DNA of 64,000 nucleotides from Actinoplanes subtropicus (GCF_000721705.1 NZ_JOJL01000030.1:1-64000); one strand, 5' to 3'; positions 44,838 to 54,381 are shown, counted from the first letter of the stretch. The notes: generated by a model not told the origin, from the sequence alone. Translations and numbers: made by a program.

Positions 44838-46100
44838 TCAGTCGATGGAGACGGTGCGGCCTTCCCGCCGGGACTGCTCGGCGGCGAAGACGAGATGGTG
44901 CGCGGCCAGCGCCTCGTCGGCGGAGGCCCCGATCCAGCCGGTGTCGCGGGTGGCGACGGCCCTGATGAACGCGTCCATCAGGCCGGCGTCGCCACCCACG
45001 TGGCCGGAGAGCAGCGGGTCGTCGGGGCTGACCGGCACCTCGACGTCGAGCGTCTCGGTCCGGCGGGTGCGGAAGTCGGTCACCCGGATGCGGGTGCCGT
45101 CGCAATAGATCTCGCCCAGCGTGCCGAACAGGTGGGTCTGCCGCGGCCTGCTGGTGGTGAAGGCGGTCATCGTGAACGTCGCGGTCGCGCCGCCCTCGAA
45201 CTCGAGCGCGACCACCTGGTGATCGACGACGTCGTTGTCGCAGGCCCAGACGCACCGCCCGTAGGGACCCGAGCGGAGCGCCTCGGCCACCGACTCGGCG
45301 TCGGGCCGGGGGGTGAGCACCCGCAGCGGCCAGTGCAGGTCGCCGGCCGCCAGGTGATCGTTGTAGATGCGGACCGCGGAGTAGGCGCAGGTCTGCTGGA
45401 GCGTGCAGTCGGTGCACCGGTCGGCCGCCCCGGCCGGCTTGTTCTCCGGCCGGAACAGCTTGAGGCCGCCGAACGAGGAGATCGACCGGACCGGCCGGCC
45501 CACCATGAACCGGAGCCAGTCGAGGTCGTGGCAGGACTTGGCGAGCAGCATCGGCGCGCTCTGGTCCGCGCGCCGCCAGTTTCCCCGCACGTACGAGTGC
45601 GCGTAGTGGGCGAAGCCCACCGGCTCGAGATGGTCGACGCTGACGATCTCGCCGATCCGGCCGGACGCCACCATGTCGCGCAGGACCTGCGTGTACGGCG
45701 CATAGCGCAGGACGTGGCAGACGCCGAAGACGACCTTGTTGTGCCGGACCGCCTCGACGACCCGGCGGCATTCTTCCTCGGTGGGCGCGATCGGCTTCTC
45801 CAGCAGGATGTCGTAGCCCGCCTCGGCGAACGCGACCGCGGGCGCCACGTGCTGCGCGTCCTGGGTCGTGATGATCGCGACGTCGGCGACCTTCGGCCTG
45901 GTGATCAACTCTCGCCAGTCGGCCGCCGCGACCGCACCCGGGTGGCGCAGGACCGCGTCGGCGCGCCGCTCGGGATCGGGATCGGCCACCGCCACCACGC
46001 GGGCCCGCTCGGGGTGCTCGGCGATCCAGTGACCGTAGATGTCCCCGCGGATGCCGGCGCCGACCAGGATCACGCGCACCACATCGTCGTCCCCGCCCAT
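44838..46100 (-). CDS. Gfo/Idh/MocA oxidoreductase with a cysteine cluster
   Basis: 420 residues. The N-terminal NAD(P)-binding fold has VILVGAGIRGDIYG; ILLEKPIAPT carries the catalytic EKP. Around residue 230 the sequence has CTDCTLQQTC, a C-x2-C-x5-C group that could bind zinc or a cluster and is seen only in part of the family. AAGSCHD-like KSCHDLDWLRF near residue 190 is the usual active-site H/D pair. GAGGAGGT lies 6 nt before the ATG. First gene of the importer operon, divergent from the ROK regulator. Confidence 0.88.
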   Translation of the reverse strand: MGGDDDVVRVILVGAGIRGDIYGHWIAEHPERARVVAVADPDPERRADAVLRHPGAVAAADWRELITRPKVADVAIITTQDAQHVAPAVAFAEAGYDILLEKPIAPTEEECRRVVEAVRHNKVVFGVCHVLRYAPYTQVLRDMVASGRIGEIVSVDHLEPVGFAHYAHSYVRGNWRRADQSAPMLLAKSCHDLDWLRFMVGRPVRSISSFGGLKLFRPENKPAGAADRCTDCTLQQTCAYSAVRIYNDHLAAGDLHWPLRVLTPRPDAESVAEALRSGPYGRCVWACDNDVVDHQVVALEFEGGATATFTMTAFTTSRPRQTHLFGTLGEIYCDGTRIRVTDFRTRRTETLDVEVPVSPDDPLLSGHVGGDAGLMDAFIRAVATRDTGWIGASADEALAAHHLVFAAEQSRREGRTVSID

Positions 46101-46128
46101 GCCGACCTCCTCGGAGAGGTTTAATAAC

Positions 46129-46149
46129 GCAATTTCTTTTTTTAATTGC
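46129..46149. promoter_or_regulatory. AT-rich inverted repeat, probable ROK operator
   Basis: GCAATT (46129-46134) and AATTGC (46144-46149) flank a T-rich core in the 122-nt gap between the divergent oxidoreductase and ROK genes. The stretch is strikingly AT-rich for this genome. ROK regulators (NagC, Mlc type) bind AT-rich inverted repeats with AATT half-sites. Confidence 0.6.
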
Positions 46150-46222
46150 CGAGACGATAGGCTTCGCGACGCGCGGCGGGCAAGCCGCCGTTACCCAACT
46201 GTTACCGTCCCTAAGGAGTCTG

Positions 46223-47461
46223 GTGGACCAGGTCCCCTCAGGTGCCGACTTCGTCTGGCCGCTCGGCGGGCGGGTGGCCGGATCGCCGTCGCCGGCCGTG
46301 GTCGGGGTGGGTGACCTGCGCGCCGCCAACGCCGCGGCGGTGCTGGGCGCCGTCCGTACGGCCGACGAGCCGCCGCGGGTGGCCGGCCTGGCCGAGGCGA
46401 CCGGCCTGTCCCGCCCCACGGTCGAGATGATCGTCGACGACCTCATCGGCTCCGGCCTGGTCGAGGAGACGGACCGCCCGCCGGCCCGCGGGCTTCGCTC
46501 CCCCGGCCGGCCCGCCCGGCTGTTCCGGTTCCGCCCCTCGGCCGGCTACGTGATCAGCGTCGACGTGCGCACCCGGGCGATCCGCGCGGCGCTCGCCGAC
46601 CTGGACGGCCGGGTGCTCGCCGTGCGCCAGCGCGCGGTACGCGACGGCGCCGGCGGCCGCGGCCGAGCCGGCGCGGTCGTCGCCGCGGCGCAGGCCGTCC
46701 TCGCCGCCGCCGAGGTCCCGGCCGGCCGGGTGTGCGCCGCCACGATCGGCACCCCCGGCGTCGTCGACCCGGGCAACCTCCGCATCCGCCAGGCCGACAA
46801 CCTGATCGGCTGGGCCGGCACCGACGTGGTCCAGGTCCTCGGCGACGCGCTCGGCTGCCCGGTCGCGGTGGAGAACGACGCCAATCTGGCCGCGCTCGGC
46901 GAGCATTGGCGGGGCGCCGGCGCCGACGTCCGGGAGATGATGTTCATCCTGCTGGCCGAGCGCCTCGGCGCCGGCATCATCACCGGCGGGCGCCTGCTCC
47001 GCGGCCAGCACGGCGCGGCCGGCGAGATCGGCTTCATCCACTTCCCGCTGCCGGCCGCCGTCGCGGGCGGCGACGACCCGGACCGCCCGGGCCTGCGCTG
47101 GGCGGGCGAATCCGACGTGATAGCCGCCGCCGCGGCCGGCACGCCGGAGGCCGTCGCGGTCCTGGAGTCGACCGGCCGCCGCCTGGCCGACGGCGTCGCG
47201 CCCGTCCTACTGGCCCTCGACCCGGCCCTGGTCGTGATCGGCACCGGCCTGTTCGCCGACCCGGCCGCGGCCCCCGCCGCCGAGTTGGTGCGCGGCGCCG
47301 CCGAACGCCAGGCCCGGACGCTGCTGGTCGATCCGCCCGACTGGCGGCTCTCGCAGCTGGCCGACGACGCCATCCTGACCGGCGGCGTCCGCTTCGGGCT
47401 GGCCGCGGTCGAGCACATCCTCGCGACCCGACCCACCAGCCTCTTCGCCGACAAGCCCTAG
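46223..47461 (+). CDS. ROK-family transcriptional regulator
   Basis: 412 residues. Winged helix-turn-helix at about residues 30-90 (ANAAAVLGAVRTADEPPRVA, then LSRPTVEMIVDDLIGSGLV) and a ROK sugar-kinase-like domain with TIGTPGVVD, VENDANLAALGEH and GAAGEIGF. The zinc-binding C-x-C-G-x2-G-C segment of classic ROK proteins is absent; that stretch reads FPLPAAVAGGDD instead. The GTG at 46223 follows GGAG. By position it controls the importer-oxidoreductase operon opposite it, with an inverted repeat between. Confidence 0.9.
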   Translation: MDQVPSGADFVWPLGGRVAGSPSPAVVGVGDLRAANAAAVLGAVRTADEPPRVAGLAEATGLSRPTVEMIVDDLIGSGLVEETDRPPARGLRSPGRPARLFRFRPSAGYVISVDVRTRAIRAALADLDGRVLAVRQRAVRDGAGGRGRAGAVVAAAQAVLAAAEVPAGRVCAATIGTPGVVDPGNLRIRQADNLIGWAGTDVVQVLGDALGCPVAVENDANLAALGEHWRGAGADVREMMFILLAERLGAGIITGGRLLRGQHGAAGEIGFIHFPLPAAVAGGDDPDRPGLRWAGESDVIAAAAAGTPEAVAVLESTGRRLADGVAPVLLALDPALVVIGTGLFADPAAAPAAELVRGAAERQARTLLVDPPDWRLSQLADDAILTGGVRFGLAAVEHILATRPTSLFADKP

Positions 47462-47537
47462 GCGACTGGTGTTGAACGCGGCACGTTGGTAGCCGGAGAC
47501 TTCTCAACCGGGCTGCAACCCGGTCGATAGGCGGTCC

Positions 47538-49457
47538 GTGCGGCGAGGCAGAGGCGGGCGGCGAGGGACGCGATCGGGGTCGCGGCTGTTCGCCATCTAC
47601 TCCGTGGTCAGCCTGCTGCCGGTCGGCGCGCTCGGCCTGGTACTGCTCTCCGGCGTGCGGGGCGACGCCGCCAAGCAGGGCCAGGACCAGGGCAAGGCGC
47701 AGGCCGCGGTGATCGCCGAGATGGCCATCGCCCCGGCCCTGGACGATGCCGACCTGACCCAGGGCATCACCGCCGGCCAGCGGGACAGCCTGGCCAAGGC
47801 CACCGACCTGGCGCTCTACCACGGCTCGGTGCTGCGGATGCGGCTGCGCAACTTCAACGGCCAGGTGATCTTCTCGGACGATGGCTCGACCTCCGGCGGG
47901 GTGCCGGTCACCGACCCGGCCTTCCAGTCGGCCTCGCTCGGCACGTCGGCGGCCACCCTGGTCCGGGACGCCGAGGCGCCGGGCGGGCAGATCATCCAGG
48001 TGCTGCAGCCGGTCTTCGCCCGGGCCTCCGGCGAGGCGATCGGCGTGCTGGAGCTTTATCTGCCGTACGACAAAATCGCCGCCCGCCTGCACCAGCAGAT
48101 GGTCGTCACCTACCGGCGCCTCGGCGTCGGTCTGGGCCTGCTCTACCTGGCCGTCTCGCTGATCTCCTGGTCGACCACCCGGTCGCTGCGGCGGTACGCG
48201 GCCCGGCAGGCGCACGAGGCTCTGCACGACGGGCTCACCGGCCTGCCCAACCGGGAGGCCTTCCGGCAGCGGGCCGCCGACGCGGTGGGCGAGCGGCGGG
48301 ACGGCGCCGTGGTGGTGGTCGACCTCAACCGGTTCAAGGAGGTCAACGACACGCTCGGGCACCACGCCGGCGACCAGCTGCTGCGGGTGATCACCGGGCG
48401 GCTGCGGAGCGCGCTGCGCGCCGAGGACACCGTGGCCCGGCTCGGCGGCGACGAGTTCGCGCTGATCCTGCCCGGGCTGGACGCGGCCGGCGTGCGCACC
48501 CTGCTCGAGCGGGTCCGCGCCGAACTGACCCGGGAGATGGTGCTGGACGGCGTGCCGCTGAGCATCGAGGCGAGCTTCGGCGTCGCGCTCTACCCGGCGC
48601 ACGGCGACGACGTCGAGCGGCTGCTCCGGCACGCGGACGCGGCCATGTACCAGGGCAAGCGCGGCGCCGCCGACATCGTGATCTACAGCGGCGAGCGGGT
48701 GGCGCAACCGACCCAGTGGCTGGTGGTGCAGGCCGAGCTGCGGCACGCCCTCGAACGGGACGAGCTGGTGCTGCACTACCAGCCCAAGGTGCGGCTCGCC
48801 GACGGCGTGGTGACCGGGGTGGAGGCGCTGGTGCGCTGGCAGCACCCGGAGCGCGGACTGCTGCCGCCGGCCGCGTTCCTGCCGGCCGCCGAGCAGTCCG
48901 GGCTGATCGAGCCGCTGACCGCGTGGGTGCTGCGCCGGGCGCTGGCCGACCAGCGGGCGTGGACGGCGGCCGGCCGGGACTGGGCGGTCTCGGTCAACGT
49001 CTCGGCCCGCAACCTGGAGACGCCCTCGTTCGCGTCCTCGGTGATCGACCTGTGGAACTCTCCCAAGCGGCTGGTTCTGGAGATCACCGAGACCGCGGTG
49101 GTGGACGACGTGGCGGCGGCCCAGCACGCGCTGCGGGAGTTGGCCGCGGCCGGGATCGGCCTGTCGGTGGACGACTTCGGCGCCGGATACACCAGCCTCG
49201 GCCGGCTGCGCGGGGTGCCGCTGACCGAAATCAAGATCGATCGCAGTTTCGTCGAGGAATCCCCGGAGAACCGGGCGATCGTCCGCGGGGTGGTCGCCCT
49301 GGCGCACGGGCTGGGCTGCCGGGTGACCGCCGAGGGTGTGGAGACGGCCGAGGTGGCGGCGTGGGTCGCGGCGGCCGGGTGTGACGACGCGCAGGGGTAT
49401 TTCTACTCGCGGCCGGTGCCGTGGGCGCAGGTGCCGACTCTGGAGGGGGTTCGATGA
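47538..49457 (+). CDS. membrane GGDEF-EAL cyclic-di-GMP enzyme
   Basis: 639 residues. Two membrane segments (about 18-40 and 195-215) enclose an extracytoplasmic sensor. The GGDEF domain (about 225-385) has intact GGDEF at 303-307 with an inhibitory RAED site at 294-297; the EAL domain (about 400-635) has EAL at 429-431, and DDFGAGYTS and KIDRSF are intact. Both synthesis and breakdown look possible, with product inhibition. Its stop overlaps the ATG of a solute-binding lipoprotein (ATGA, 49454-49457), which may feed the sensor with a ligand. Confidence 0.93.
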   Translation: MRRGRGGRRGTRSGSRLFAIYSVVSLLPVGALGLVLLSGVRGDAAKQGQDQGKAQAAVIAEMAIAPALDDADLTQGITAGQRDSLAKATDLALYHGSVLRMRLRNFNGQVIFSDDGSTSGGVPVTDPAFQSASLGTSAATLVRDAEAPGGQIIQVLQPVFARASGEAIGVLELYLPYDKIAARLHQQMVVTYRRLGVGLGLLYLAVSLISWSTTRSLRRYAARQAHEALHDGLTGLPNREAFRQRAADAVGERRDGAVVVVDLNRFKEVNDTLGHHAGDQLLRVITGRLRSALRAEDTVARLGGDEFALILPGLDAAGVRTLLERVRAELTREMVLDGVPLSIEASFGVALYPAHGDDVERLLRHADAAMYQGKRGAADIVIYSGERVAQPTQWLVVQAELRHALERDELVLHYQPKVRLADGVVTGVEALVRWQHPERGLLPPAAFLPAAEQSGLIEPLTAWVLRRALADQRAWTAAGRDWAVSVNVSARNLETPSFASSVIDLWNSPKRLVLEITETAVVDDVAAAQHALRELAAAGIGLSVDDFGAGYTSLGRLRGVPLTEIKIDRSFVEESPENRAIVRGVVALAHGLGCRVTAEGVETAEVAAWVAAAGCDDAQGYFYSRPVPWAQVPTLEGVR

Positions 49458-50341
49458 GGAAGATCATTGCGGCGGCTCTTCTGGTGCTCGCGACCGCGGG
49501 CTGCGGCTCGTCCGAAATGTCGGCTACCGCCTCCACCGCCTCGGTGGACAACAGCGTCCAGTTCGACCAGGCGCTGCACGACAAGCTGCCGCTGTCGGTG
49601 CGCAACACGAAGACCCTGCGCTTCCTGACCGACGCGAGCTACGCGCCGATGGAGCAGTTCGCCCCGGACGGCCGTACGATCGTCGGCTTCGAGCCCGATC
49701 TCGCCGACGCGCTCGGCCGGGTCCTCGGCGTGCGGGTCCAGATGGTCGAGGGATCGTTCCAGACCACCCTCGACCGGATCGCCGATGGCACCTACGACGC
49801 CGCGTTCATGTCCATGACCGACACTCCCGCGCGGGAGAAGAGGGTCGACTTCATCGACTACTTCACGGCCGGCACCTCGATCGTGGTGCAGCGCGGGAAT
49901 CCGGCCGGGGTCAGCGGGCTGGACAGCCTGTGCGGGCAGATCGTCGCCGTCGAGCAGAGCACCACGCAGGCCGACCTGCTGCGCCGTTCGCAGAAGCAGT
50001 GCGGTGGCCGGCCGATCCAGATCATCCAGACCAAGACCAACGCCGACGCGCTGCTGCAACTGCGGACCGGCCGGGCGGCCGCGGTGCTCAACGACTACCC
50101 GCCCGCGTCGCACCTGGCCACGGACAACCGGACCAGCAACTACTTCCAGCTGGCCTCGACCGCCCAGTACGAGCCCGGGCTGTTCGGCATCCCGGTCGCC
50201 AAGGGCAACACCCAGCTCCGCGGGGTGCTCCAGGCAGCGCTGGAAAAGGTGATCGCCTCGGGCACGTACGCCGACCTGCTCGCCCGCTGGGGCCTGAGTG
50301 ACGGAGCAGTCAAAACCGTGACAGTGAACGGGGCACACTGA
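49454..50341 (+). CDS. family 3 solute-binding lipoprotein (amino-acid type)
   Basis: 295 residues with lipobox TAGC (Cys17). The mature protein is a type II binding protein: LRFLTDASYAPMEQF, IVGFEPDLADALGRVLGV, YDAAFMSMTDTPAREK, VDFIDYFTAG, then AVLNDYPPASHL, as in polar amino-acid ABC systems. No permease or ATPase follows. Its coupling by overlap to the GGDEF-EAL gene suggests it works as an accessory ligand sensor for the cyclic-di-GMP protein rather than for transport. GGAGGGGG precedes the ATG. Confidence 0.88.
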   Translation: MRKIIAAALLVLATAGCGSSEMSATASTASVDNSVQFDQALHDKLPLSVRNTKTLRFLTDASYAPMEQFAPDGRTIVGFEPDLADALGRVLGVRVQMVEGSFQTTLDRIADGTYDAAFMSMTDTPAREKRVDFIDYFTAGTSIVVQRGNPAGVSGLDSLCGQIVAVEQSTTQADLLRRSQKQCGGRPIQIIQTKTNADALLQLRTGRAAAVLNDYPPASHLATDNRTSNYFQLASTAQYEPGLFGIPVAKGNTQLRGVLQAALEKVIASGTYADLLARWGLSDGAVKTVTVNGAH

Positions 50342-50358
50342 CTACACACTTGTGTAGT
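50341..50358. promoter_or_regulatory. TetR operator before the exporter operon
   Basis: ACTACACA-CT-TGTGTAGT is a perfect 8-2-8 palindrome 12 nt before the TetR start codon. It begins at the last base of the preceding gene's stop. A regulator binding here would block its own operon. Confidence 0.8.
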
Positions 50359-50369
50359 AATCTGCAGGT

Positions 50370-50978
50370 GTGAGTAGCCCCAGCGACCTGACGGCCCGCG
50401 CCCGGATCCGCGACGCGGCCATCGACCTGTTCGCCGACCGTGGCATCGAGGGCGCCACGATCCGCGACATCGCGCAGAAGGCGGGCGTCTCGTCCGGGCT
50501 GTTGCGGCACCATTTCGGCTCCAAGGAGGGCCTCCGCGACGCCTGCGACGAGTACGTGTTGAGCGAGCTGATCGGCATGGGGCTGCGCTTCACCGAGTTC
50601 CAGTCGGTCGACGGCATCACCACCGACACGCTGCGCCTGCAGCGCTACATGACCCGTTCGGTGCTGGAGCACTCGCCCGCCGGCTCGGCGCTGTTCGACC
50701 GGGTCATGGAGTTCGGCGAGCGGTGGTTGGCGACCACCGACCTCAAAACCGACGATCCGAAGGCGTTTCTCGCCGTGCTCAGCGTGATGAAGATGTCCAT
50801 GATGACCTCCCGCGACCTGCTGACCCGGGTGCTCGGCGCCGACACCGGCGAGCCCGAGGGCTGGACCCGGGTGGTGAAGGCCGCGCTGGAGATCTTCTCG
50901 ACCCCGCTGATCACCGCGGAGCAGGCCGCTCTGGCGCGTGCCGCGCTGGACCGGCTCCACACCCCCAACGAGGAGTAA
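50370..50978 (+). CDS. TetR-family repressor of the ABC exporter
   Basis: 202 residues. Helix-turn-helix at about 8-52 (ARIRDAAIDLFADRGIEGAT, SSGLLRHHFGSKEGLRD) and a helical ligand-binding region. The GTG at 50370 is close behind the palindromic operator with little room for a leader; a short or leaderless transcript is possible. It leads the ABC exporter genes (3-nt gap), so autoregulation with the exporter is likely: the exporter's substrate should release the repressor. Confidence 0.92.
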   Translation: MSSPSDLTARARIRDAAIDLFADRGIEGATIRDIAQKAGVSSGLLRHHFGSKEGLRDACDEYVLSELIGMGLRFTEFQSVDGITTDTLRLQRYMTRSVLEHSPAGSALFDRVMEFGERWLATTDLKTDDPKAFLAVLSVMKMSMMTSRDLLTRVLGADTGEPEGWTRVVKAALEIFSTPLITAEQAALARAALDRLHTPNEE

Positions 50979-50981
50979 CCC

Positions 50982-51875
50982 ATGTCCGAGGCCATCGATG
51001 CCGAGGGACTGATCAAGCGGTTCGGCAAGGTCACCGCCCTGGACGGGCTCGACCTGCGGGTCCGCACCGGCGAGGTGCACGGCTTTCTCGGCCCGAACGG
51101 CGCCGGCAAGACCACCACGATCCGCATCCTGCTCGGCCTGATGCGGCACGACGGCGGCACTGTCCGCCTGCTCGGCGGCGACCCATGGTCGGCCGCGACG
51201 GCGCTGCACCGCCGCCTCACGTACGTGCCGGGCGACGTCACGCTCTGGCCGAACCTGACCGGCGGCGAGGTGATCGACCTGCTCGGCCGGCTGCGCGGCG
51301 GGCTCGATCCGCGGCGCAAGGCCGAGCTGCTCGAGCGCTTCCAGCTCGACCCGCGCAAGAAGGGCCGCACCTACTCCAAGGGCAACCGGCAGAAGGTGGC
51401 GCTGGTCGCGGCGCTCGCCTCCGACGTCGAACTGCTCATCCTGGACGAGCCGACCAGCGGCCTCGACCCGCTGATGGAAGAGGTCTTCCGCGAGGTCGTT
51501 CTGCAGGAAAAAAGCCGAGGCGACCGTACGGTGCTGCTCTCCAGCCACATCCTCGCCGAGGTCGAGGCCCTCTGCGACCGGCTCACGATCATCCGGGAGG
51601 GCCGCGCGGTCGAGACCGGCACCCTCGACGACCTGCGGCACCTCACCCGCACGTCGATCCAGGCCGAGCTGACCGGCCCGCCGGACGGCCTGGCCACCCT
51701 GCCCGGGGTGCACGACCTGCGCACCGACAACGGCAAGATCCGCTTCGACGTGGACACCGACGCGCTCGAGCCGGCCCTGCAGACCCTGGTCAAGGTGGGC
51801 GTGCGCAGCCTGGTCAGCCAGCCGCCGTCGCTGGAGGAGCTGTTCCTGCGGCAGTACCAGCGGGACGAGCGGTGA
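50982..51875 (+). CDS. ABC exporter ATP-binding protein (DrrA/polyketide type)
   Basis: 297 residues: Walker A GPNGAGKT at 37-44 (Lys43), the unusual signature YSKGNRQK in place of LSGGQ, Walker [14 protein letters not shown], and a C-terminal DUF-type extension typical of antibiotic exporters. It energises the permease in the next gene. Its TGA overlaps the permease GTG (GTGA). YSKGNRQK is also seen in related antibiotic-exporter ATPases, so it need not mean loss of function. Confidence 0.92.
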   Translation: MSEAIDAEGLIKRFGKVTALDGLDLRVRTGEVHGFLGPNGAGKTTTIRILLGLMRHDGGTVRLLGGDPWSAATALHRRLTYVPGDVTLWPNLTGGEVIDLLGRLRGGLDPRRKAELLERFQLDPRKKGRTYSKGNRQKVALVAALASDVELLILDEPTSGLDPLMEEVFREVVLQEKSRGDRTVLLSSHILAEVEALCDRLTIIREGRAVETGTLDDLRHLTRTSIQAELTGPPDGLATLPGVHDLRTDNGKIRFDVDTDALEPALQTLVKVGVRSLVSQPPSLEELFLRQYQRDER

Positions 51876-53449
51876 CCGGGACCGGCCGGCTGATCCGGCT
51901 GATCCTGCGCCGCGACCGGGTGATCCTGCCGATCTGGATCCTGGTCCTCGGCCTGCTCCCGATCGGCACGTTCAACTCGTTCCAGGGCCTGTTCCCGACC
52001 GATGCCGAGCGGATCAACTTCGCGCACGTCTCGGCCGGCAACGCCGGGTTCGTCGCCCTCTACGGCCTGCTTCGCGGCGACTCGTTCGCGGCGCTGACCA
52101 GCTGGCGGGTCGGCTTCGGGACCGTGATGATCGGCCTGGCCGCGCTGCTCACCGTCATCCGGCACACCCGCGCCGACGAGGAGGCCGGCCGCACCGAGCT
52201 GATCGGCTCGACGGTCGTCGGCCGGCACGCGCCGCTGGCCGCCGCCCTGATCACCACGGCCGGCGCGTCCCTCCTCACCGGACTGCTCATCTTCGCCAGC
52301 CTGGCCGGCAAGAGCGGCTCGGTGAGCGGCTCGCTCGCCTTCGGCGCCGAGTTCGTGGCCGCCGGCTGGATCTTCGCGGCGATCGCGGCGATCACCGCCC
52401 AGCTGACGGGCAGCGCCCGCTCGGCCCGCTCGATCGCCATCGCCGTCCTCGGCGCCTCGTATGCGCTGCGCGTCGGCGGCGACATCTCCGCGCTGGGCAC
52501 CGGCAGCCTGTCCTGGCTCTCCTGGGTCTCCCCGATCGGCTGGGTCACCCACATCTTCCCGTACGGCGCGCTCAACTGGTGGCCGGTCGTCCTGTCGGCG
52601 CTGCTCACCGCCGTGGCCATCGCGGTGGCGGTCGACCTGCGCGGCCGGCGCGACCTGGGCGACGGCTTGTTCGCCGCGCGCCTGGGCAGAGCAAATGCAA
52701 CACCTTCCTTGCGTACGCCGCTGGCGCTGGCCTGGCGCCTGCACCGTGGCCTGCTGATCGGCTGGACGATCGGCCTCGGCCTGCTCGGCCTGATCTTCGG
52801 CGGCGTGGGCGGCAGCGTCCTCGACATCGCCAAGGACAACAAGGGCCTCTCCGACATCTTCGCCCGGCTCGGCGGCTCCGACCAGATCGTCGACAGTTAC
52901 CTGGCGGGCACGGCCGGCATAGTCGGCCTGATCGCCGCCTGTTACGCGGTGCAGGCCACGCTCCGGCTGCGCGAGGAGGAGACCACCGGCCACGCCGAGG
53001 CGGTGCTGGCCACCTCGGTGTCCCGCCTGGCCTGGGCCGGCAGCCACCTGCTCTTCTCGCTGCTGGGCCCGGCGCTGGCGCTCTTCGCCGAGGGCGTGGT
53101 GACCGGCCTGGTCTACACCCAGGGCGACTTCGGCGACATCCTCGGCGGCGTGATGCTCCAACTGCCGGCCGTCTGGGTGCTGGCCGCGGTGGCCGTGCTC
53201 ATCTTCGGCCTGCTGCCACGCTGGTCGCTGGCGGCGTGGGCGGCCCCGGCGGCCTGCCTGCTGATCCTGCTGGTCGGCGAGACGCTGCAGCTCAACCACT
53301 GGCTGCTCGACATCTCCCCGTTCACCCACGTGCCGCGCCTGCCGGGCGGCGCCGTCTCGGCGACCCCGGTCCTCACCATGCTCGCGGTCGCCCTGGTGGT
53401 CGGTGTCGCCGGCCTGGCCGGGCTGCGGCGCCGCAACATCCCGGACTGA
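51872..53449 (+). CDS. ABC exporter permease, polyketide-antibiotic type
   Basis: 525 residues, twelve predicted membrane segments in two six-helix halves (repeat near residue 290), as in the tetronasin/TnrB3-like and multidrug antibiotic exporters. [20 protein letters not shown] (about 90-110) is a conserved cytoplasmic motif of that family and reappears as [20 protein letters not shown] in the second half. It forms the pump with the ATPase before it. No biosynthetic genes are nearby, so self-resistance or general detoxification is more likely than antibiotic production here. Confidence 0.9.
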   Translation: MTGTGRLIRLILRRDRVILPIWILVLGLLPIGTFNSFQGLFPTDAERINFAHVSAGNAGFVALYGLLRGDSFAALTSWRVGFGTVMIGLAALLTVIRHTRADEEAGRTELIGSTVVGRHAPLAAALITTAGASLLTGLLIFASLAGKSGSVSGSLAFGAEFVAAGWIFAAIAAITAQLTGSARSARSIAIAVLGASYALRVGGDISALGTGSLSWLSWVSPIGWVTHIFPYGALNWWPVVLSALLTAVAIAVAVDLRGRRDLGDGLFAARLGRANATPSLRTPLALAWRLHRGLLIGWTIGLGLLGLIFGGVGGSVLDIAKDNKGLSDIFARLGGSDQIVDSYLAGTAGIVGLIAACYAVQATLRLREEETTGHAEAVLATSVSRLAWAGSHLLFSLLGPALALFAEGVVTGLVYTQGDFGDILGGVMLQLPAVWVLAAVAVLIFGLLPRWSLAAWAAPAACLLILLVGETLQLNHWLLDISPFTHVPRLPGGAVSATPVLTMLAVALVVGVAGLAGLRRRNIPD

Positions 53450-53494
53450 CGGCCGGCCCTGCCTCGCCCCCGCGCGACGGCAGGGCCGCCGGCC

Positions 53495-53599
53495 GGCGCT
53501 CCCGGCCGGCGCCGCTCCCGGCCGGCGCCGCTCCCCGGCCGACGCCGCTCCCGCCTGCGCCGTTCCCGGCCTGCGCCGTTCCCGGACGGCGCCGCTCCC
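53495..53599. repeat. imperfect tandem repeat, about 16-bp unit
   Basis: Six to seven copies of a GCGCCGCTCCCGGCCG-like unit lie between the convergent exporter and STAS-ATPase genes; some copies have GTTCCC or one extra C. On either strand it would be very stable in RNA and may help end transcription from both sides, and it could vary in copy number. Confidence 0.7.
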
Positions 53600-54381
53600 T
53601 ACGGCGTGCCGGGGTCCGCCGCGCCGGCGGACCCCGGGGAGCGGCGGCGATTCGTCCGGAGCAGGGCCCAGACGATCTTTCCGCCGGGGATCCGGGTGGC
53701 GCCCCAATACGTGCTCGTGATCTCGACCAGCCGGAGCCCGCGCCCGGTTTCCGGCGGCGGGACATGGCAGGTCGGCGGCCGCGTGTCCACCGGGCGCGGC
53801 ATGGTTGGGCTGCCGTCCCGGACGGCGATGCGCAGATAGCGGCCGGTATACCCGGCGGTGAGCTCGAACGCCGTGGCGGCGTGCCGGATCGCGTTGGCGG
53901 CCAGTTCGGAGGCGACCAGCCGGGCGGGCTCGTTCAGCAGCCCCAGGTTCCAGATCAGGCACGCCTCGTCGAGCACCGCCCGGGCCTCGGCCGCGGCGGT
54001 CGGCTGGGGCCGCAGCCGCTGCCGGATCCAGCGCGGCACGTGGGCATGGACCGCGGTCAAGGCATGCCAGCGGTCGTCGTAGAGCGAGACGAGGGTACGG
54101 AACGCGCCGAGGCACCGCCGGACCTGCGGGGTGGGTGCGTAGAGCAGGACCGGTACGCCCCAGGCCCGCTGCGCCTGATGGGTCGCGGCGGCGAGGACGT
54201 TCAGCGGAGCCGAGTCGGCCCGGGACACATCGGACAGGTCGACCAGCACCGCCGGCGGACACTCCGCGGCGGCGGTACCGATCGTGGCGCGTACCGTGGT
54301 CTGGGTCGTAGCGGTCAAGTCGCCGGTGAGCCGGACCGTGGTGACGCCGGTGTCCAGATCTCGCACTTTGGTGGTTCGCAT
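53599..54381 (-). CDS. STAS domain fused to an RsbW-like ATPase
   Basis: 260 residues. An N-terminal anti-sigma antagonist-like STAS domain (about 1-100: TTVRLTGDLTATTQ, VLVDLSDVSRADSAPLNVLA) precedes a GHKL ATPase half (about 120-245: LVASELAANAIRHAA as the N-box, then GRGLRLVE as the G-box). It has the parts of partner-switching control of sigma factors in one chain. In the STAS part the usual phosphorylated Ser lies in RADSAPL. The ATG at 54381 follows AGGGGCAGG; an upstream start at 54462 adds residues outside the domain. Partner sigma factor unknown. Confidence 0.85.
   Translation of the reverse strand: MRTTKVRDLDTGVTTVRLTGDLTATTQTTVRATIGTAAAECPPAVLVDLSDVSRADSAPLNVLAAATHQAQRAWGVPVLLYAPTPQVRRCLGAFRTLVSLYDDRWHALTAVHAHVPRWIRQRLRPQPTAAAEARAVLDEACLIWNLGLLNEPARLVASELAANAIRHAATAFELTAGYTGRYLRIAVRDGSPTMPRPVDTRPPTCHVPPPETGRGLRLVEITSTYWGATRIPGGKIVWALLRTNRRRSPGSAGAADPGTP

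Noticed and set aside
50982..53449. ABC exporter as part of an antibiotic gene cluster
   Set aside because: No biosynthetic genes within the window; the TetR-exporter unit stands alone between regulators.
53495..53599. Tandem array as a CRISPR
   Set aside because: Units are about 16 bp with no spacers between them and there are no Cas genes.
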